Made by a program: the position numbers and the translations under genes
The notes under the pieces: model-generated
Told to the model about the DNA's origin: nothing
Databases searched by the model: none
What the model saw: the letters and a program-made list of their open reading frames with translations, nothing else
Assembly: GCF_000003855.2 (NCBI RefSeq)
Contig: NW_003101680.1
Location: 878,976 to 942,975, forward strand
Length of the DNA stretch: 64,000 bases
Source of the DNA: Blastomyces gilchristii SLH14081
Lineage: Eukaryota > Ascomycota > Eurotiomycetes > Onygenales > Ajellomycetaceae
Reading direction: 5' to 3'
Shown: one piece after another, positions 1 to 12,553 of the stretch
How the letters are laid out: every line of letters starts with the position of its first letter
Numbering within the stretch: position 1 is the first letter of the stretch

Positions 1-1912
1 CCCATTCTCGTCAGTGTTGGTAGAGTACTTCCACCGACCAAGTTTATGCTCTTTGCCCAGGGCCGCGACGATGCAGATACCCTTCTGTTCCTGCCCCTGC
101 TCCTTTTGAGACGAGGAGTTAGATTTGCCTTTCTTTGACTTCGGTTTGAGGGCCGTAGCTTTGGTATCATCGGGGGCTCGTCGTTCGAATACGTCGATGC
201 CGTTAACGACGCCCTTTAGGAGTGGATGTGGGCGAGGGGCCTGTCCACTTGATGTGGACGCGGGGGCATCGAGGTCCATGTTATTGTTATCGTTACCTAC
301 AGGATCCGTCGAATTGACGGCGGGTGGTGGTGATGATGGCGATGGCGATGGCGCGCCGACTGGTCCCAGTGGTACGATTGTTCTTTTATCATCGGAAATC
401 TTCCAGGCGCGGATCCATCCGTCCCAGCTTCCACTTAAGACAATATCCGTCCCCGGCAGTGTTGTGAGGGCTGTTATCCACCGCGGGTTGGGCGACATGT
501 TGCGCGTATTATTTTTTGCAACGATGGGGTCAATCTCAGACGACAATTCGTCGAGTGGTGGTACGGGGTCGACCCCATGTGCCTGGTGGACCGTATAGAC
601 GGGTTTTTTCTTATGGATTGACCAGAGCGAGATGGCTCCTGAGTCTGAGCCTGTGACAAAATGTGTAGGCGGCAGTACAGCCACGCAATCGATTGAACCC
701 TCAATATATGAGCTGCCTTTTGAGCTACCGCCACGGAAGACGAGCTGCGTTTCATCAACGACCTTCCATAACCGTGCAGTGCGGTCGCGAGCACCAACAC
801 TGACACACTGGTCTAGCGCCATTGAGTCAACAGCGATGACGTTGTCCTGGTGTCCGAAGAGGGTCTCCACGTACGCGTGCGCCCCGGGGCTAAGGGACCA
901 TGTTTTTATGGTGCGGTCGAAGGAGGAGGAGAATAGTTGTTCGCCGGAGCTAGATGAGGAGATTCGTCGTGTGAATGATAGCCCGCTCACGGCGTCACGG
1001 TGTTGATTGAAAGTCTTCAGAGGGGTGAGGGTCTCCGCGTCCCATATTATTATGCGCCGGTCCGCGCCTCCAGTTGCTACGAACTCGCCTGAGGGCGACA
1101 CGGCTACCGCGAGGATATTTCCGATATGGCCCTGCGGGTTACTTCCTTCATCGGTTTGCTGTAGTCCCCGAACGGACCTGATTTTCTTTGGTTTTTTTCT
1201 TTGAGGACGCTTCGCTCTCTTTGATTCTCCGTTGGTAAGATGAGCTGTTTGTTCTGTAGGTGGGCTAGGGTATGGGGTCGCCAGCTCCCATTTTATGAGC
1301 GTCTTGTCTTTGGAGACTGTATAGACGAAAGGTGAATGTACCGCAATTGCAGTGGTACTTTGTGTATCCGCACGAAAGAATGAATGCGACGCTGTAGAAA
1401 AAGACAATTGCGAGCTTATTTGTCGATATATCCGTCCCTTCAATTCATCCTGGAACAGCGAAAAGATTATCAGCATTTATACACACAGAGATAGTTTGTT
1501 CTTTCCTTTAGCTAGAGGTAAAACCTACCACATCCTCTTTCAACCTCTCCGCAATCAAGTCCCGGTCAATGTCAGCAGCATCAAAGCCAACCTCGTCAAC
1601 CTCTTCTCTTATATTTTCCAGATATCGCTCCGCCAGTCTCAACCTCCGGTCAGCTGCAGTCTCGTCTTCCGACTCCTCCTCCGAACCCTCGTCCTCAATT
1701 GACGCCTCACTTTGGGAGAAGTCATCGTCATCAGATTCGCTTCCAGATATCGACTCGTCCCTCAATTTTCTCTTGTCTCGCTGGTCAGCATCCTGAGCGC
1801 CTTTTCCGCCCCCCTTTGCTGATACCCCCCTCTTCTTTGACGCAGGTGCTACACCACCATCGTCTCTCTTCCGCTTACGTTGGGAAGCTGGTAGCGTGAA
1901 GAAAGAAGACAT
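1..1912 (-). CDS. RRP9: U3 snoRNP WD40 protein Rrp9 (U3-55K), partial at window edge
   Basis: Rrp9 binds the box B/C region of U3 snoRNA in the nucleolus and acts in the small-subunit processome. Two exons are visible: 1529-1912 (start codon at 1912) and 1-1449, separated by a 79-bp intron (1450-1528, GTAGGT...CAG). The first exon encodes a basic start (MSSFFTLPASQRKRKRDD), an acidic Ser/Asp/Glu stretch, and the conserved RRLRLAERYLENIREE helix that precedes the propeller in this family. The second exon reads open to the window edge, about 483 codons, with WD40 blades visible as GHIGNILAVAVSPSGEFVAT, FDRTIKTW, ARDRTARLW, DSGAISLW and SWDGWIRAW. A low-complexity Pro/Ser/Asp insert lies between late blades. 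About 611 residues are seen and the C-terminus lies outside the window. It is divergently arranged with the proteasome gene at 2357, with 444 bp between the two starts. Confidence 0.93.
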
Positions 1913-2356
1913 AGCGCAAGCCTAGCCCCGAGTAAAGGGCAGCAAATTGGAAAATAAACAAAGGAAAACAACAACAACAAAAAAGCTGCTGTTTAACCCT
2001 GGTATACAAACGAAAACACCTCCTCTCACACAAAATTTGGAACTTTTTTTCCATGCTTGGAGTTTGTTCTGTTTGCATCTTACCGAAGTCTTGGCATTTA
2101 ACTTACCCCGGAGTCGGATAAATATTACGCCTAAGTCCAAGAGCCAACCCTTCCTGATTAGGTAAGGTCAAGGCGTCAAGCTCACGCGTGTCTTCCAGCA
2201 CAGCTACACCTCATACAGCAATATGAAAGAGCATCAGATACCCAGATACCCACCCGGACAACTGAACAGAACAGGAACAGAATAGCAATCATTTACCAGC
2301 TTCGAGGACCATAAGTTACGTCTATACTCGGACACAGCAGCAGACATCATAACATC
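1913..2356. promoter_or_regulatory. Divergent intergenic region RRP9 / PRE1
   Basis: This 444-bp region separates two genes transcribed away from each other, so it should hold both promoters and 5' leaders. It contains A-rich stretches (around 1950-1985) and no open frame with family resemblance. No specific regulatory element could be assigned. Confidence 0.5.
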
Positions 2357-3235
2357 ATGTGAGTTTCACTCAACGGAATATCGACTCAGTACATATCCAA
2401 TGCTAACCCATTCCCAGGGAGGTCCTGCTTGGTATTACCGGCAAGGACTTTACTCTCATTGCGGCCTCCAAAGCTGCCATGAGAGGAGCTACGATTCTTA
2501 AAGCTTCTGACGATAAGACCCGAGAGCTGAGCAAACATACCCTCATGGCATTTTCAGGAGAAGCTGGAGACACAGGTACAGACATCACTCTGCCAGCATT
2601 TATGAGAAGGGAACTTATATACATCTAACTTTTTCTCTGTACCCTACAGTCCAATTCGCCGAATACATCCAAGCAAACGCCCAACTATACTCCATGAGAA
2701 ATGAATCTGAACTCAGTCCATCCGCGGTCGCCAGCTTTGTACGGGGCGAGCTTGCCCGTAGCCTACGATCAAGACGACCTTACACCGTAAACCTCCTGCT
2801 AGGCGGTGTGGATCCCCTCACGGAGAAGCCCAGTCTGTACTGGCTGGACTACCTGGCGGCCCTCGCTCCAGTTCCATATGCTGCACATGGCTATGCCCAG
2901 TTCGTCCATCTTTTGCCGATATTTAGGATACTATCTAACAGGACTTTAGATACTACTGCCTATCGATTCTCGATAAGCACCATCACCCCGATATCACGCT
3001 GGAGCAGGGCTTGAAACTTCTCGAGATGTGCACAGATGAACTTAAGCGGAGATTACCAATCGACTTCAAAGGAGTACGTCCATGTTGCTCTATCCCTTTC
3101 CATTTCTTATTTTTCCCAAAGCTGGATGAGCATTTACTGATAGTCCTCCTTTTGTAGGTATTGGTGAAGGTTGTGAAGAAAGAGGGGATCGAAGAAGTGC
3201 CGTTTGATAACAGTAAACAAGTTGTTAGCGCATAG
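2357..3235 (+). CDS. PRE1: 20S proteasome subunit beta4 (Pre1/PSMB2 type)
   Basis: This is a structural, non-catalytic beta subunit of the 20S proteasome core. Five exons are inferred: 2357-2358, 2418-2575, 2650-2899, 2950-3073 and 3158-3235, giving 203 residues. The first coding exon is only AT. The G of the start codon comes from exon 2, after a 59-bp intron with GTGAGT and CCCAG ends. The protein begins [20 protein letters not shown] without a propeptide or N-terminal catalytic Thr, as expected for beta4. Family landmarks are [31 protein letters not shown], and after the third intron [20 protein letters not shown] and [11 protein letters not shown]. The C-terminal exon ends NSKQVVSA. Length and order match fungal Pre1. 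The intron 2900-2949 is only 50 bp. Confidence 0.93.
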
Positions 3236-3550
3236 ATTTGAATATTGATTTTTGTTTTGAATGGCGATGTGATGTATCATAGCACTTCTTTTAATGACTT
3301 TTGCTTTGAAATGACCTTTAACTGCCATCGCGGCCCATGACTTTACTCTATAGTTCGTGTGTATCATATCTGTAAAATTGTACCTATATGGCGTAGCGGA
3401 CGGAGAGACAAGTCCTGGGACGGGACGCGCGCTTGAAATGTTTGCTCTGTTTGCATCACCTCCAATACCTACCAAAACAGCCGCAACAAAAGTTCTCATC
3501 AACCTTTTACTCGCAACAACATTATTTCCTGCTCACCAGATACTTACACA
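3236..3550. other. Short intergenic region between PRE1 and SAD1
   Basis: This 315-bp gap between two co-directional genes should contain the PRE1 3' untranslated region and the SAD1 promoter. I see no other gene or repeat in it. Confidence 0.4.
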
Positions 3551-5463
3551 ATGGCCAAAAGACCAGCTGAGACATCTCTAGAAGATGCATCTTCTGTCGA
3601 TTCCCCAACCTCGAAACGGCCACGGGTGGAAGACGCAGAGGATGAGCAGCGACCACAGCAGCAACGCGCTCTGCGCAGCCCGCTCCACGAACGACGATGG
3701 GAAGACGATGAACGCAATGGAATGGACATTTTAGCAGCAGCTGATCAAGAGGAGGAAGAGATCGAAGAAGGTTCTATTCATGCAACTCCCGATTCCGGCG
3801 AAGAGCAAGAGGAATCGGCGATTTCCGCCCCTACTCGGCAGGCAGCGCCGACACAGGGTTACGGCGACCTATACTTAGATACCATACAGCGATCAGTGCT
3901 GGATTTTGATTTCGAGAAGCAGTGCTCCGTCTCGTTGTCAAATATCAACGTCTATGCCTGCCTTGTATGTGGGAAGTACTATCAGGGTCGTGGACCTAAG
4001 TCGCATGCCTATTTCCATGCGCTCGATGTTGGACATCATGTCTTTGTAAATATGGAGACGAAGAAGGTGTACGTTCTACCAGAAGGATATGAGGTTAAGA
4101 GCAGAAGCTTGGATGATATTAAATATGTGGTTGATCCGCAGTATAAGAAGGAGGAGGTTGCGAAGCTTGACAAGGTGGTTATTGATGCTTGGGATCTGGC
4201 GGGCAAACGATACAGGCCAGGTAATATTGGATTCCGTTTGGCAGTTATACTGGACACAAGACTAATGAAAAATGATACATTTTAGGATACGTCGGAATGA
4301 ATAATATCAAGTCTAATGACTACTTAAACGTCATTGTTCAAGTCCTAGCGCACGTCCGTCCCATCAGGAACTTCTTCCTTCTCCACCAATTCCCGACTCC
4401 TGGAACTCCCCAGCTCCCTCTCCGCTTTGGCATCCTAGTACGCAAATTATGGAATCCACGCGCATTCAGGTCTCATGTTTCACCGCACGAGTTACTCCAA
4501 GAAGTTGCCCTCCGCTCATCGAAGCGCTTCACTCTAACCCAACAATCAGACCCTGTCGACTTCCTCTCCTGGTTTTTGAACAACCTCCACCTCACTCTGG
4601 GCGGCTCCAAGAAACCCTCTCCAAAACCAACCAGCGTAATCCACTCCGCATTCCAGGGTCAACTCCGCATAGAAAGTCAAGCTATAACAGCCCGCTCAGA
4701 CGCCGCCAACGCGCGCCTCGTTTTCTCCGAATCTATGGAAACGACCTCCCAAACTACGCCTTTCCTAATTCTCACCCTCGACCTTCCCCCCACCCCACTC
4801 TTTCAATCTACTAACACCGAATCAATCATCCCCCAAGTACCCCTCACAACCCTTTTGAACAAGTACAACGGTCTCGTCGCATCGGAGAAGCTCTCTCACC
4901 GCGTACGTCACCGGCTGCTCCACCCCCTACCTCCCTACCTCCTCTTCCACATAAAGCGCTTCAGCAAAAACAAATTCGTCTCCGAGCGCAACCCCACTAT
5001 CGTTACTTTCCCGTCTCCACGTTCCCTCGACATGTCCCCGTACGTCGAACCTAATCCAGATCTCTACCCGGCCGGCGAACCCATATTGTATGATCTAGTC
5101 GCAAACGTCATCCTCGACGCAACAGTCACCGCACCTGGTGTTGGCGGTAGCAGCGAAAGCTCCAGCTCCGGCCCTGCATCTACCGGTAATAAAGGGGGCG
5201 CAGCTGGCTCGACCGCGACGACCGCAGGTGCGGGTGCGGGCAACGATAAGGTTTCTTGGCTTATACAATTGCATGATAAGGCTATGAGTGTGGAGAATGA
5301 GCATGCACATGCGCAACAGCACAGGGGGCCGGAGTGGTTGGAGATTCAGGATTTGTGGGTGCAGAGAGCGGAGAGTGAGACTCTTTTTACGCGCGAGGGG
5401 TATTTAATGGTTTGGGAGAGGAGGAGAGTTGGTGGGGAAGGGAAAGGGAAGGGAAAGGCGTAG
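3551..5463 (+). CDS. SAD1: U4/U6.U5 tri-snRNP protein Sad1 (USP39 family, inactive ubiquitin protease fold)
   Basis: Sad1/USP39 stabilises the U4/U6.U5 tri-snRNP for spliceosome assembly in the nucleus. Two exons (3551-4220 and 4286-5463) with a 65-bp intron give 615 residues. Residues 1-100 are acidic and low complexity. A ZnF-UBP domain follows (ACLVCGKYYQGRGPKSHAYF, then DVGHHVFVNMETKKVYVLP). The USP-like domain starts with YVGMNNIKSNDYLNVIVQVL. At the position where active USPs have the Cys of the NTCYMN box this protein has Asp, and the C-terminal box lacks the GHY-type catalytic His, so it is a pseudo-protease like USP39. A Gly/Ala/Ser/Thr-rich insert near residues 510-545 splits the C-terminal part, and the protein ends in a Gly/Lys repeat. 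The next gene is convergent. Confidence 0.93.
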
Positions 5464-5941
5464 TAGTTTCCTACGTAGGTTTGTTTAGGTTTGGATGGTA
5501 TTATATAGGGCTATATGTGTCCGGAAATCATTTCCATGTGTCCATTTAGATGGAGGATTTTCAGTTCTTTTGGCGTGGTTGGTTGTCTCGCATAGCGCGT
5601 GGAGATATGTATATCTTGGGGTGTAAATTATACCGCTTTTTGAGGGTAATTTTATGTTGAATGTCTACCATTTTCAAACATTTTTCTTACGCGAACGAGT
5701 ATTTCACCTAGATTCAAACCCTATCTTTATAATAAACATTAAATACAAATATTCTGAAACTGAAACCGACATTGAAACGGATTTTAGCATTGTCAGCCCC
5801 CAATTAGCCCAATTTGAATAAATTGTATCGCCTGTTTGCCACGCATAACGCTCAAATATATAAAAATAAAATCCTATATAGTGGTACATATTATAAAGGG
5901 TAGATCAAAAGTCAGAATTTATCCATCCGTCCATCAAAATT
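5464..5941. other. Convergent intergenic region
   Basis: SAD1 (+) and the membrane-protein gene (-) end on either side of this AT-rich 478-bp stretch, so it should hold both 3' untranslated regions. No further gene is seen. Confidence 0.4.
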
Positions 5942-8868
5942 CTACAATTCTCCCCACCCAAACTTCCTTGTTCCAAGCATAACCGTCGCTGCTGTCCCCA
6001 TCCCCCAAACCGCCACACTAACCAATGCCTCCGTGCCTACCACAAGGCCCATCTTCGCCAAATACGCAATCATATCCTTTCTCGATCCTCCTCCACACCA
6101 CGCACAGATACTCCGTACATCACCACTCAGGCCCAGCGTAAGGGCAGTAGAAGCACCGGCAGTAAGCGGCAACGCAGCGAGCAGGGATGGAGACGTCAAA
6201 AACTGTATCGCGAAGTTGCGTAGGTACATGGATTCAAGAGGGTAGAAGAGGACGGAGGTTAGGAGGGATGCGAGGTGGGAGGAAAGGGAGTCGACAGGAA
6301 GTGACGAGAGGATTGTTACTCGGTGATCAGGGCCAAGGAGGCGATCAGAGCGGGAGCGGCGTGGGAGCTGGGTGGGAAGGGGCTGGGAGAGCCTTCTGTT
6401 TTCGTCATTTATGGTAGTGGTTGTGGCAGGTTCTGCTAGGGTTGGGGCGGAGGAGGATTCCGGAACGTCTATGAGTGGTTGGAGGAGGGTAGGGGATTCA
6501 TGGGTAGCGGTGGTTGTAGTAGGACGCGCGGATAGCGCTTGTTCGTTGTTTTCCAAGTTCGTGTGGTTGGATATGTCGGTCAATTCTTCTAAAGCGGCTA
6601 CGTGGCCTGGTTGTAGGGTCGCGTTTTGATCAGATGGTTGATTAGCGAGGTGGAGGGCGTCTGCTTGGGCTGCGCCATGGCCTAATAAAACCTCATCAAG
6701 TATTCTGGCTGTCGCACGCTCGGCTTCGCTCAAGGTGATTCCTGCTTGTAGGTCAGGGCCAGCTAAAGAATCGTTGTCATAATTTGTTCGAGTGTGAGAC
6801 GGGGAGTTATGATTACTCCGTAAAAGTTCGAGTTGCATAGTTATTACGTCAGAATTCTGGTGCACCAGCGATGCCCTTACACGGGGTGATGCAAGGGGGG
6901 ATGATTCGGGAGTTGAGGGATGGGAGAACAGAGTATTGGAGCGTGAATGGAAATGATGACGATGCGATTCTTCAGGTCCTTGGCTTTGGGACCGGTGGGG
7001 AGATGTAGAATGATCCATCCTGAATGTTTCTTCCATTCCCGGCCTACCTTGAGATGGGTCGTCCTGGTCAAAGTAGGCGTCTGTGAGCTGGAGGGGGGAC
7101 TGTGACATACGTTGCTCATCGCCGGATAAGATCTGGTTTGTGCCAAACTCTTCCTGCGGCGTAGCATCTGGAGTCGGGGATCTTGGCCGAGCTCCTTCGA
7201 CATGGCCACTTAAGAGCTGTTCACCCCGTGCTTGTATTGAACTCACTAAGGTTTCGTCGGGTTGAGATGTTTCCTCACGAAAGGGGGCCATGCTCGTATC
7301 GAAATCACGGCTAAGCTGCTCGAGCCTACTCTGGAGTGAGTGAGATGTCGAGCGTGGTCTAGCTCTCGCATCAGACGACTCTTCAATTTTCAAACCAAAA
7401 ATACCCAAAATCCAATTTTTGAAGATGCGTAATTCGTATTTGAGTTCCTCGCTAATGGTAAGATCGCCACGATGGTATTCCTCATCGGACCGCCTTCCAA
7501 GCGATGGCACCGTCCACTCAATCAGGTCATTTTCCGCCGCAACGCGGAGCGAGAGGCTATCAGGGCGGTCTGGTTTGGGTAGTTTCCGTCGTAGGATACG
7601 ATAAATTCTGGACTCTATTACAGGCCGAAGGTAAACATACATATACAACACTGTAAATGGAGCAGTGAGAAGTCCAAAACTAAAGTTTCCGATATCAGCT
7701 ACAGACAATCTTGCTGGTAAGGGTGGAAGTTGGATTAACGAGGCGGGACCGAAGGGAAGAAGTGAGCGAAGCGTTGGGACCGCAAGTGCGGGCAGAATAT
7801 GAAGTGATTGTAACAGCGAAAACATATAAGTTTGTCCGAGTACGACAAAAAGTCCCAATTTGCAGCTATGGATTCTTAGTAAATGAGATATAACTTCATC
7901 TATAAGAAGTAGGTAGATACCTTAATTGAAGGCCCTTAAAAGTATGCCAGATCGCAGATTTATAGACATCGTTATCAAACAATGAGGAAACCTTTCCATG
8001 AATGTAGTCTAAAGCGGGTTCGAGAAAGTGATTTCGACAAACTGAGACAATAAACGACACCGTCCAGGCTGGAATGCCAGCGGCGTAGAATCCAAAAAGT
8101 CCGACTTTGTGGCGTTCTAGGCGAATGATTTGTAGAAATGGAACATGGGTATATCGTTTAAATGTCTAGATTTTCGCTATTAGTCTTAAAGTATCTAAAT
8201 CTCCAACGCAAAAGCGGTATGAATAATACCTGAATGCGCGCAGCCAGTGATGTTGTCCACCACGATGAGAAAAACATCACAACCTGATCTATTGTCGCCA
8301 TGGCAAGACCATAATCATTTTCCGATGATAGGAGATTCATCCGTTGCCGTTCTTTTGATATTCCTAGGCTGCCATCCTCGCCGCTCACCACGATTCCCAT
8401 GGTAGACAGGATGTCATTTTTCGCCCTTCGAAGCTGTCTAGCTAGGGCTTTTGAGTCCGGATTGATAGGGTGGCCTCTCGCATCATATTCCTGAACATAA
8501 CCATCCGCGTTGATGCTATCTTCAGCGCGAGGTTCTGCAGCAACGTAGCCCTGGGGAGGCGTCTCTGGTGCCTCATAAGGTGATCTCCCCTATTTTGAAT
8601 ATTAGTAAAATAGAATAAACTCAATTATAATAGTCATGAAATGAAAATTACGGATTATCAAGAAGAAACAAATTAAATGTAATGAGCTGATTTGTCAAAC
8701 ATGCACGTAAAATGTGAATTTATGGGGAGCACAAGAATTGCAAATGCTGCACAGTAAATGAGCACGGTATTGACAGAACAAGTTATAAGAGCAGGCCTCG
8801 TAAAACATCAAGCGGCGCCAGAGCGACATACCAGCGCAAGCAAGTTCATATAGGGTTGCCTCCCCATG
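5942..8868 (-). CDS. Fungal multi-pass membrane protein of unknown function
   Basis: I do not recognise a named family. Four exons join in frame: 8833-8868, 8230-8589, 7921-8165 and 5942-7865, with introns of 243, 64 and 55 bp, giving 854 residues. The start (MGRQPYMNLLAL) lies in a 36-nt exon. Residues 13-130 are hydrophilic and contain YDARGHPINPDSKALARQLR, followed by MGIVVSGEDGSLG. Hydrophobic segments occur near residues 105-120, in the third exon (VGLFGFYAAGIPAWTVSFIV), around the 3/4 exon junction (LGLFVVLGQTYMFSLLQSL), and in FSFGLLTAPFTVLYMYVYLR. A long Ser/Gln/His-rich disordered region (about residues 320-680) separates these from a C-terminal hydrophobic block containing LTSVLFYPLESMYLRNFAIQ and two further membrane-like helices. 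The order suggests an organelle membrane protein with a cytosolic loop. The PLESMYLR motif faintly recalls mitochondrial-carrier signatures, which is speculation. Confidence 0.75.
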
Positions 8869-9314
8869 ATAAGCAGCTGGCCGTGAAGGCGAAAGAGCGG
8901 CGTTTTATGAGCACCGCATAAAGAAAATCCTTAGTCACCGGGCGAGTTATAAATATAGCCTAGATGTCTAAGCATAGATGTGAACTGCCAGAGCTTAAGA
9001 CTGCTGGCTTTGTGTGTCGTAAAATGTGTAAATGTTGCGATATTGGGTTGTCAACGTTGTGCGGCTCCGCGATCTTTCGAGACGCGGCTATGGCGGCTAA
9101 ATACACGGGCCTGCGAACTTAGTTTTGGCGCGATAGCTTTTTTTTTTTTTTTTTTTTTTTTTGAGCAGGCGAAACATGAACAAAGTCCGGGGATCGGCCA
9201 TTTCGCGTATCGGAACATACCATCCTCAGACTATAACGTCGTAGTGATAGTCTGCCTTTCCTTTACCTTAGCAATGTTGATCTAAAATTTTCTTTCATTA
9301 ACCAGCCCCTCACG
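8869..9314. promoter_or_regulatory. Divergent intergenic region with a T25 tract
   Basis: This 446-bp region separates the start of the unknown membrane-protein gene (-) from UTP13 (+). An uninterrupted run of 25 T lies at 9138-9162, about 150 bp before the UTP13 start. Poly(dA:dT) tracts of this kind commonly exclude nucleosomes at fungal promoters. That function is inferred. Confidence 0.5.
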
Positions 9315-12293
9315 ATGTCGAAAATCAATATTAAAACGACCTTTGAGGTAGCGAACACAATCCGCCCCATTTATACGGGCGGGAGTGTTTCGCTCGACGC
9401 AAGCGGCCGGTTTTTGGTAGCGTGTGTTGGCGAAGATGTTCTGATTACAGATCTAAGCACTGGCGCACAATTGGCGACGATTGAGGGAGTAAGTTGGTCG
9501 CAGATATTCTAACCTAGTCCATCACTGACGAATGCGAATTGCTACAATAGGATGGAGAGGTGATTACGAGTGTATCAAGTATGCTCTCCTGGTTAAATCC
9601 TTGCTTTAAATTCATTGCTAAATTTGTATCTAGTAACCCCGTCAGCATCACACCTAGCAATTTGCTCGCGATCGTTGTCAATGCGGATTTACTCCCTAGT
9701 ACAATTGGCGGAACCCTCCCTTTCTATACAGGTGGAGCTACTCAGAACCCTCAAACCCCATACCTCGCCCGTAGTAACTTCAGCCATCGATGTGACTGGC
9801 ACCTTGTTGGCCACCGGCAGTTCGGACGGGTCAATTAAAATATGGGATATACGACGTGGATTTGCTACACACACTTTCCATGGTCATGGAGGGGTGATAT
9901 CTGCCCTATGTTTCTTCGAGGCAGCAGGCTCCAATGCTGCCGATGAACTCTCTAGTAACAGGAAAAGTAAAGGATCGAAGTCCACATACGATAGCAATAA
10001 CTCCAGACATGGAGATTTTGGCCCCTCTACCGCGGGATTCCGCCTTGCGTCTGGTAGCGAAGATGGGAAAATCCGAGTATGGGATCTTCACAAAAGAAAA
10101 ACCATTGCGTCACTCGAGTCACACGTTTCTGTTGTGCGCAGCCTCTCGTTTTCTCCTTCCGAGAATGCGCTTTTGTCTGCCAGTCGCGATAAGACATTGA
10201 TTATGTGGGATGCTAGAACCTGGAAGACCCGAAGAATCATTCCAGCGCTTGAAAGTGTTGAGGCAGCAGGCTTTCTGTCCGATGAATCGCTCTGCTACAC
10301 TGGTGGAGAAAATGGCCGACTGCGGATATGGGACCCAAGCAGAGGGAGCGAAGTCACAAAAGACCAGGATCCGGGCCAAGATCAGGAAGGCATAATCGCG
10401 TGCGAATACTCTCCAAATTTGCCCTGGGTCATGACGATTCATGCGGATCAGACCTTGAGACTACATTCTATTGAACCCCTTCTGTCTCTAAAGCCCAGTA
10501 CGAAGATCGACCCCCTACCTATAATACGCAGAATTTCTGGAAACGACGATGAGGTTATTGACTTGGCTTGTGTTGGCCGCGATCGATCATTGGTGGCCTT
10601 GGCTACCAATACCGAGTATATTAGAATCGTATCCACAAACAAGCAATATTCTACAGGCTCGCAGCCTGGAGAAGAGCAAGATTATTTTGGAGCGGAAGTC
10701 AGGCACTTAGAAGGGCACGAAGATATTATTATATGTCTGGATGTCGACTGGTCAGGTTGCTGGCTGGCGACGGGTGCCAAAGATAATACGGCACGGTTAT
10801 GGCGTATCGATACCGAATCATCCTCCTTTACCTGCTTTGCTACCCTTACCGGCCACGCAGAATCACTAGGTGCTATTGCATTTCCCCGGGCTCCACCTCC
10901 ACCGAACTCTCTCGCTTTCCAAGATCCACTGAGCCATCCTCCTCCCTTTCTTTTCACTGGATCTCAAGACCGCACCCTCAAACGATGGGATACGTCTAAA
11001 CTATCCGCGTCCAAAAGTCTTAACACCAACGCGCCGAAGGCGCTGTATACCCGGAAAGCGCACGATAAAGATATCAATGCGCTTGATGTCAACTACTCCT
11101 CCACTCTCTTCGCTTCTGCTTCCCAAGATCGCACCGCGAAAATATGGTCTGTAGAAGATGGCTCCGTTCTAGGAATCCTCCGTGGCCACAAGCGAGGGGT
11201 CTGGTCTATCCGGTTCGCCCCTAAAGATACCCCAGTCATAACATCAGATTCAGGCACTAGTACTAGTAGAGGTGTCGTGGCAACTGGTTCAGCAGACAAG
11301 ACCATAAAACTCTGGAGCCTGTCAGATTACAGCTGCCTCCTTACTTTCGAAGGACATACGAACAGTGTTCTCAAACTGCTCTGGCTACCCCCACCACTAA
11401 TTGATAGTGACAATGAAGACATATCCTCGCGCGGCGCGGTTCAGGTCCATCCTCTTGTCGCCTCAGCCGGTGCGGATGGCCTAGTCAAGATTTGGTCCCC
11501 ATACAGCGGAGAAATAGAGACCACCCTTGATAACCACGTTGACCGTGTCTGGGCACTGGCAACGCCCTCCACAGCCTCGACCGACAAACCCACCGCTGAT
11601 AGTCACGGCTTCGCTCTAATATCCGGCGGAGCAGACTCAGTCGTCACCTTCTGGAAAGACACCACTTCCGCCACGCTCTCTGCTGCAGTAAACGCAAATA
11701 CCGAGCGGATTGAGCAGGACCAACAGCTGCAGAACTACATACATGCCGGTGCGTACCGCGAAGCCATTACTCTGGCGCTACAGCTAAACCATCCCGCCCG
11801 TCTCCTATCCCTCTTCACTGCCGCTATGGATGGATCACGGATCGCAGATAGCGAAACGGAAAAGGAGAGTCTTACCGGAAATCCAGACATCGACACCGTT
11901 CTTCAATCCCTCGACAAAGATAATCTGTACTCGCTCCTCTTGCGTGTTCGAGACTGGAATACCAATGCTAGAACTGCTCCCGTGGCACAGCGCATTCTAT
12001 ACGCACTATCCAAGTCGTACCCACCGTCGACATTTATCGAATTAGCCAACTACCGCCACACGGCGCCACAAGGTGGTCGGAATAAATATAGGCCGCAATC
12101 TATGAAAGAGATTCTGGATACGCTGGTAGCATATACGGAACGGCATTATAAGAGGATTGAGGAGCTTGTGGATGAAAGTTATCTCGTGGAATGGGTTCTT
12201 GGGGAGATGAATGGGGGAATTGGCGGCGGAAGGTTCCTGAATGGAGGGGGAGAGATGGGACAAGGCCAAGATGTTATTATGGCCGGGGTGTGA
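9315..12293 (+). CDS. UTP13: Small-subunit processome WD40 protein Utp13 (TBL3)
   Basis: Utp13 belongs to the UTP-B subcomplex of the nucleolar small-subunit processome. Three exons (9315-9488, 9551-9578, 9634-12293) with introns of 62 and 55 bp give 953 residues. The second exon is only 28 nt. Tandem beta-propellers are seen as repeated WD40 blades, for example LLATGSSDGSIKIWDIRRGF, LASGSEDGKIRVWDLHKRKT, LATGAKDNTARLWRID, LFASASQDRTAKIWSVEDGS and VVATGSADKTIKLWSLSDYS. The C-terminal 200 residues form the Utp13-specific helical domain (QNYIHAGAYREAITLALQLN onward), which separates this protein from generic WD40 proteins. A Gly/Met-rich tail closes the protein. Its 3' end converges on SPP2 with 260 bp between stop codons. 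Confidence 0.94.
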
Positions 12294-12553
12294 GTTGGGC
12301 TGCCTTTTGGATGTATTATTATATATAGAAGGCTGGCTTTTTAAATGTTCGCGGGCATTACTGAAAATTAGACGGGCAACGGGATGTCCATTGATGCAAG
12401 GAGTTAAAAAGGGGAATTATAAACGAATTTTAGCCTATATAATATAGGAACGCAAGAGTTTCGTATGTACCGTTATTGTTGCATGGACATTTTCTATATT
12501 ACATCCAAAATAAGCTAAACCGAAACTTTTAAGTGGGTATCTATGTATGCATT

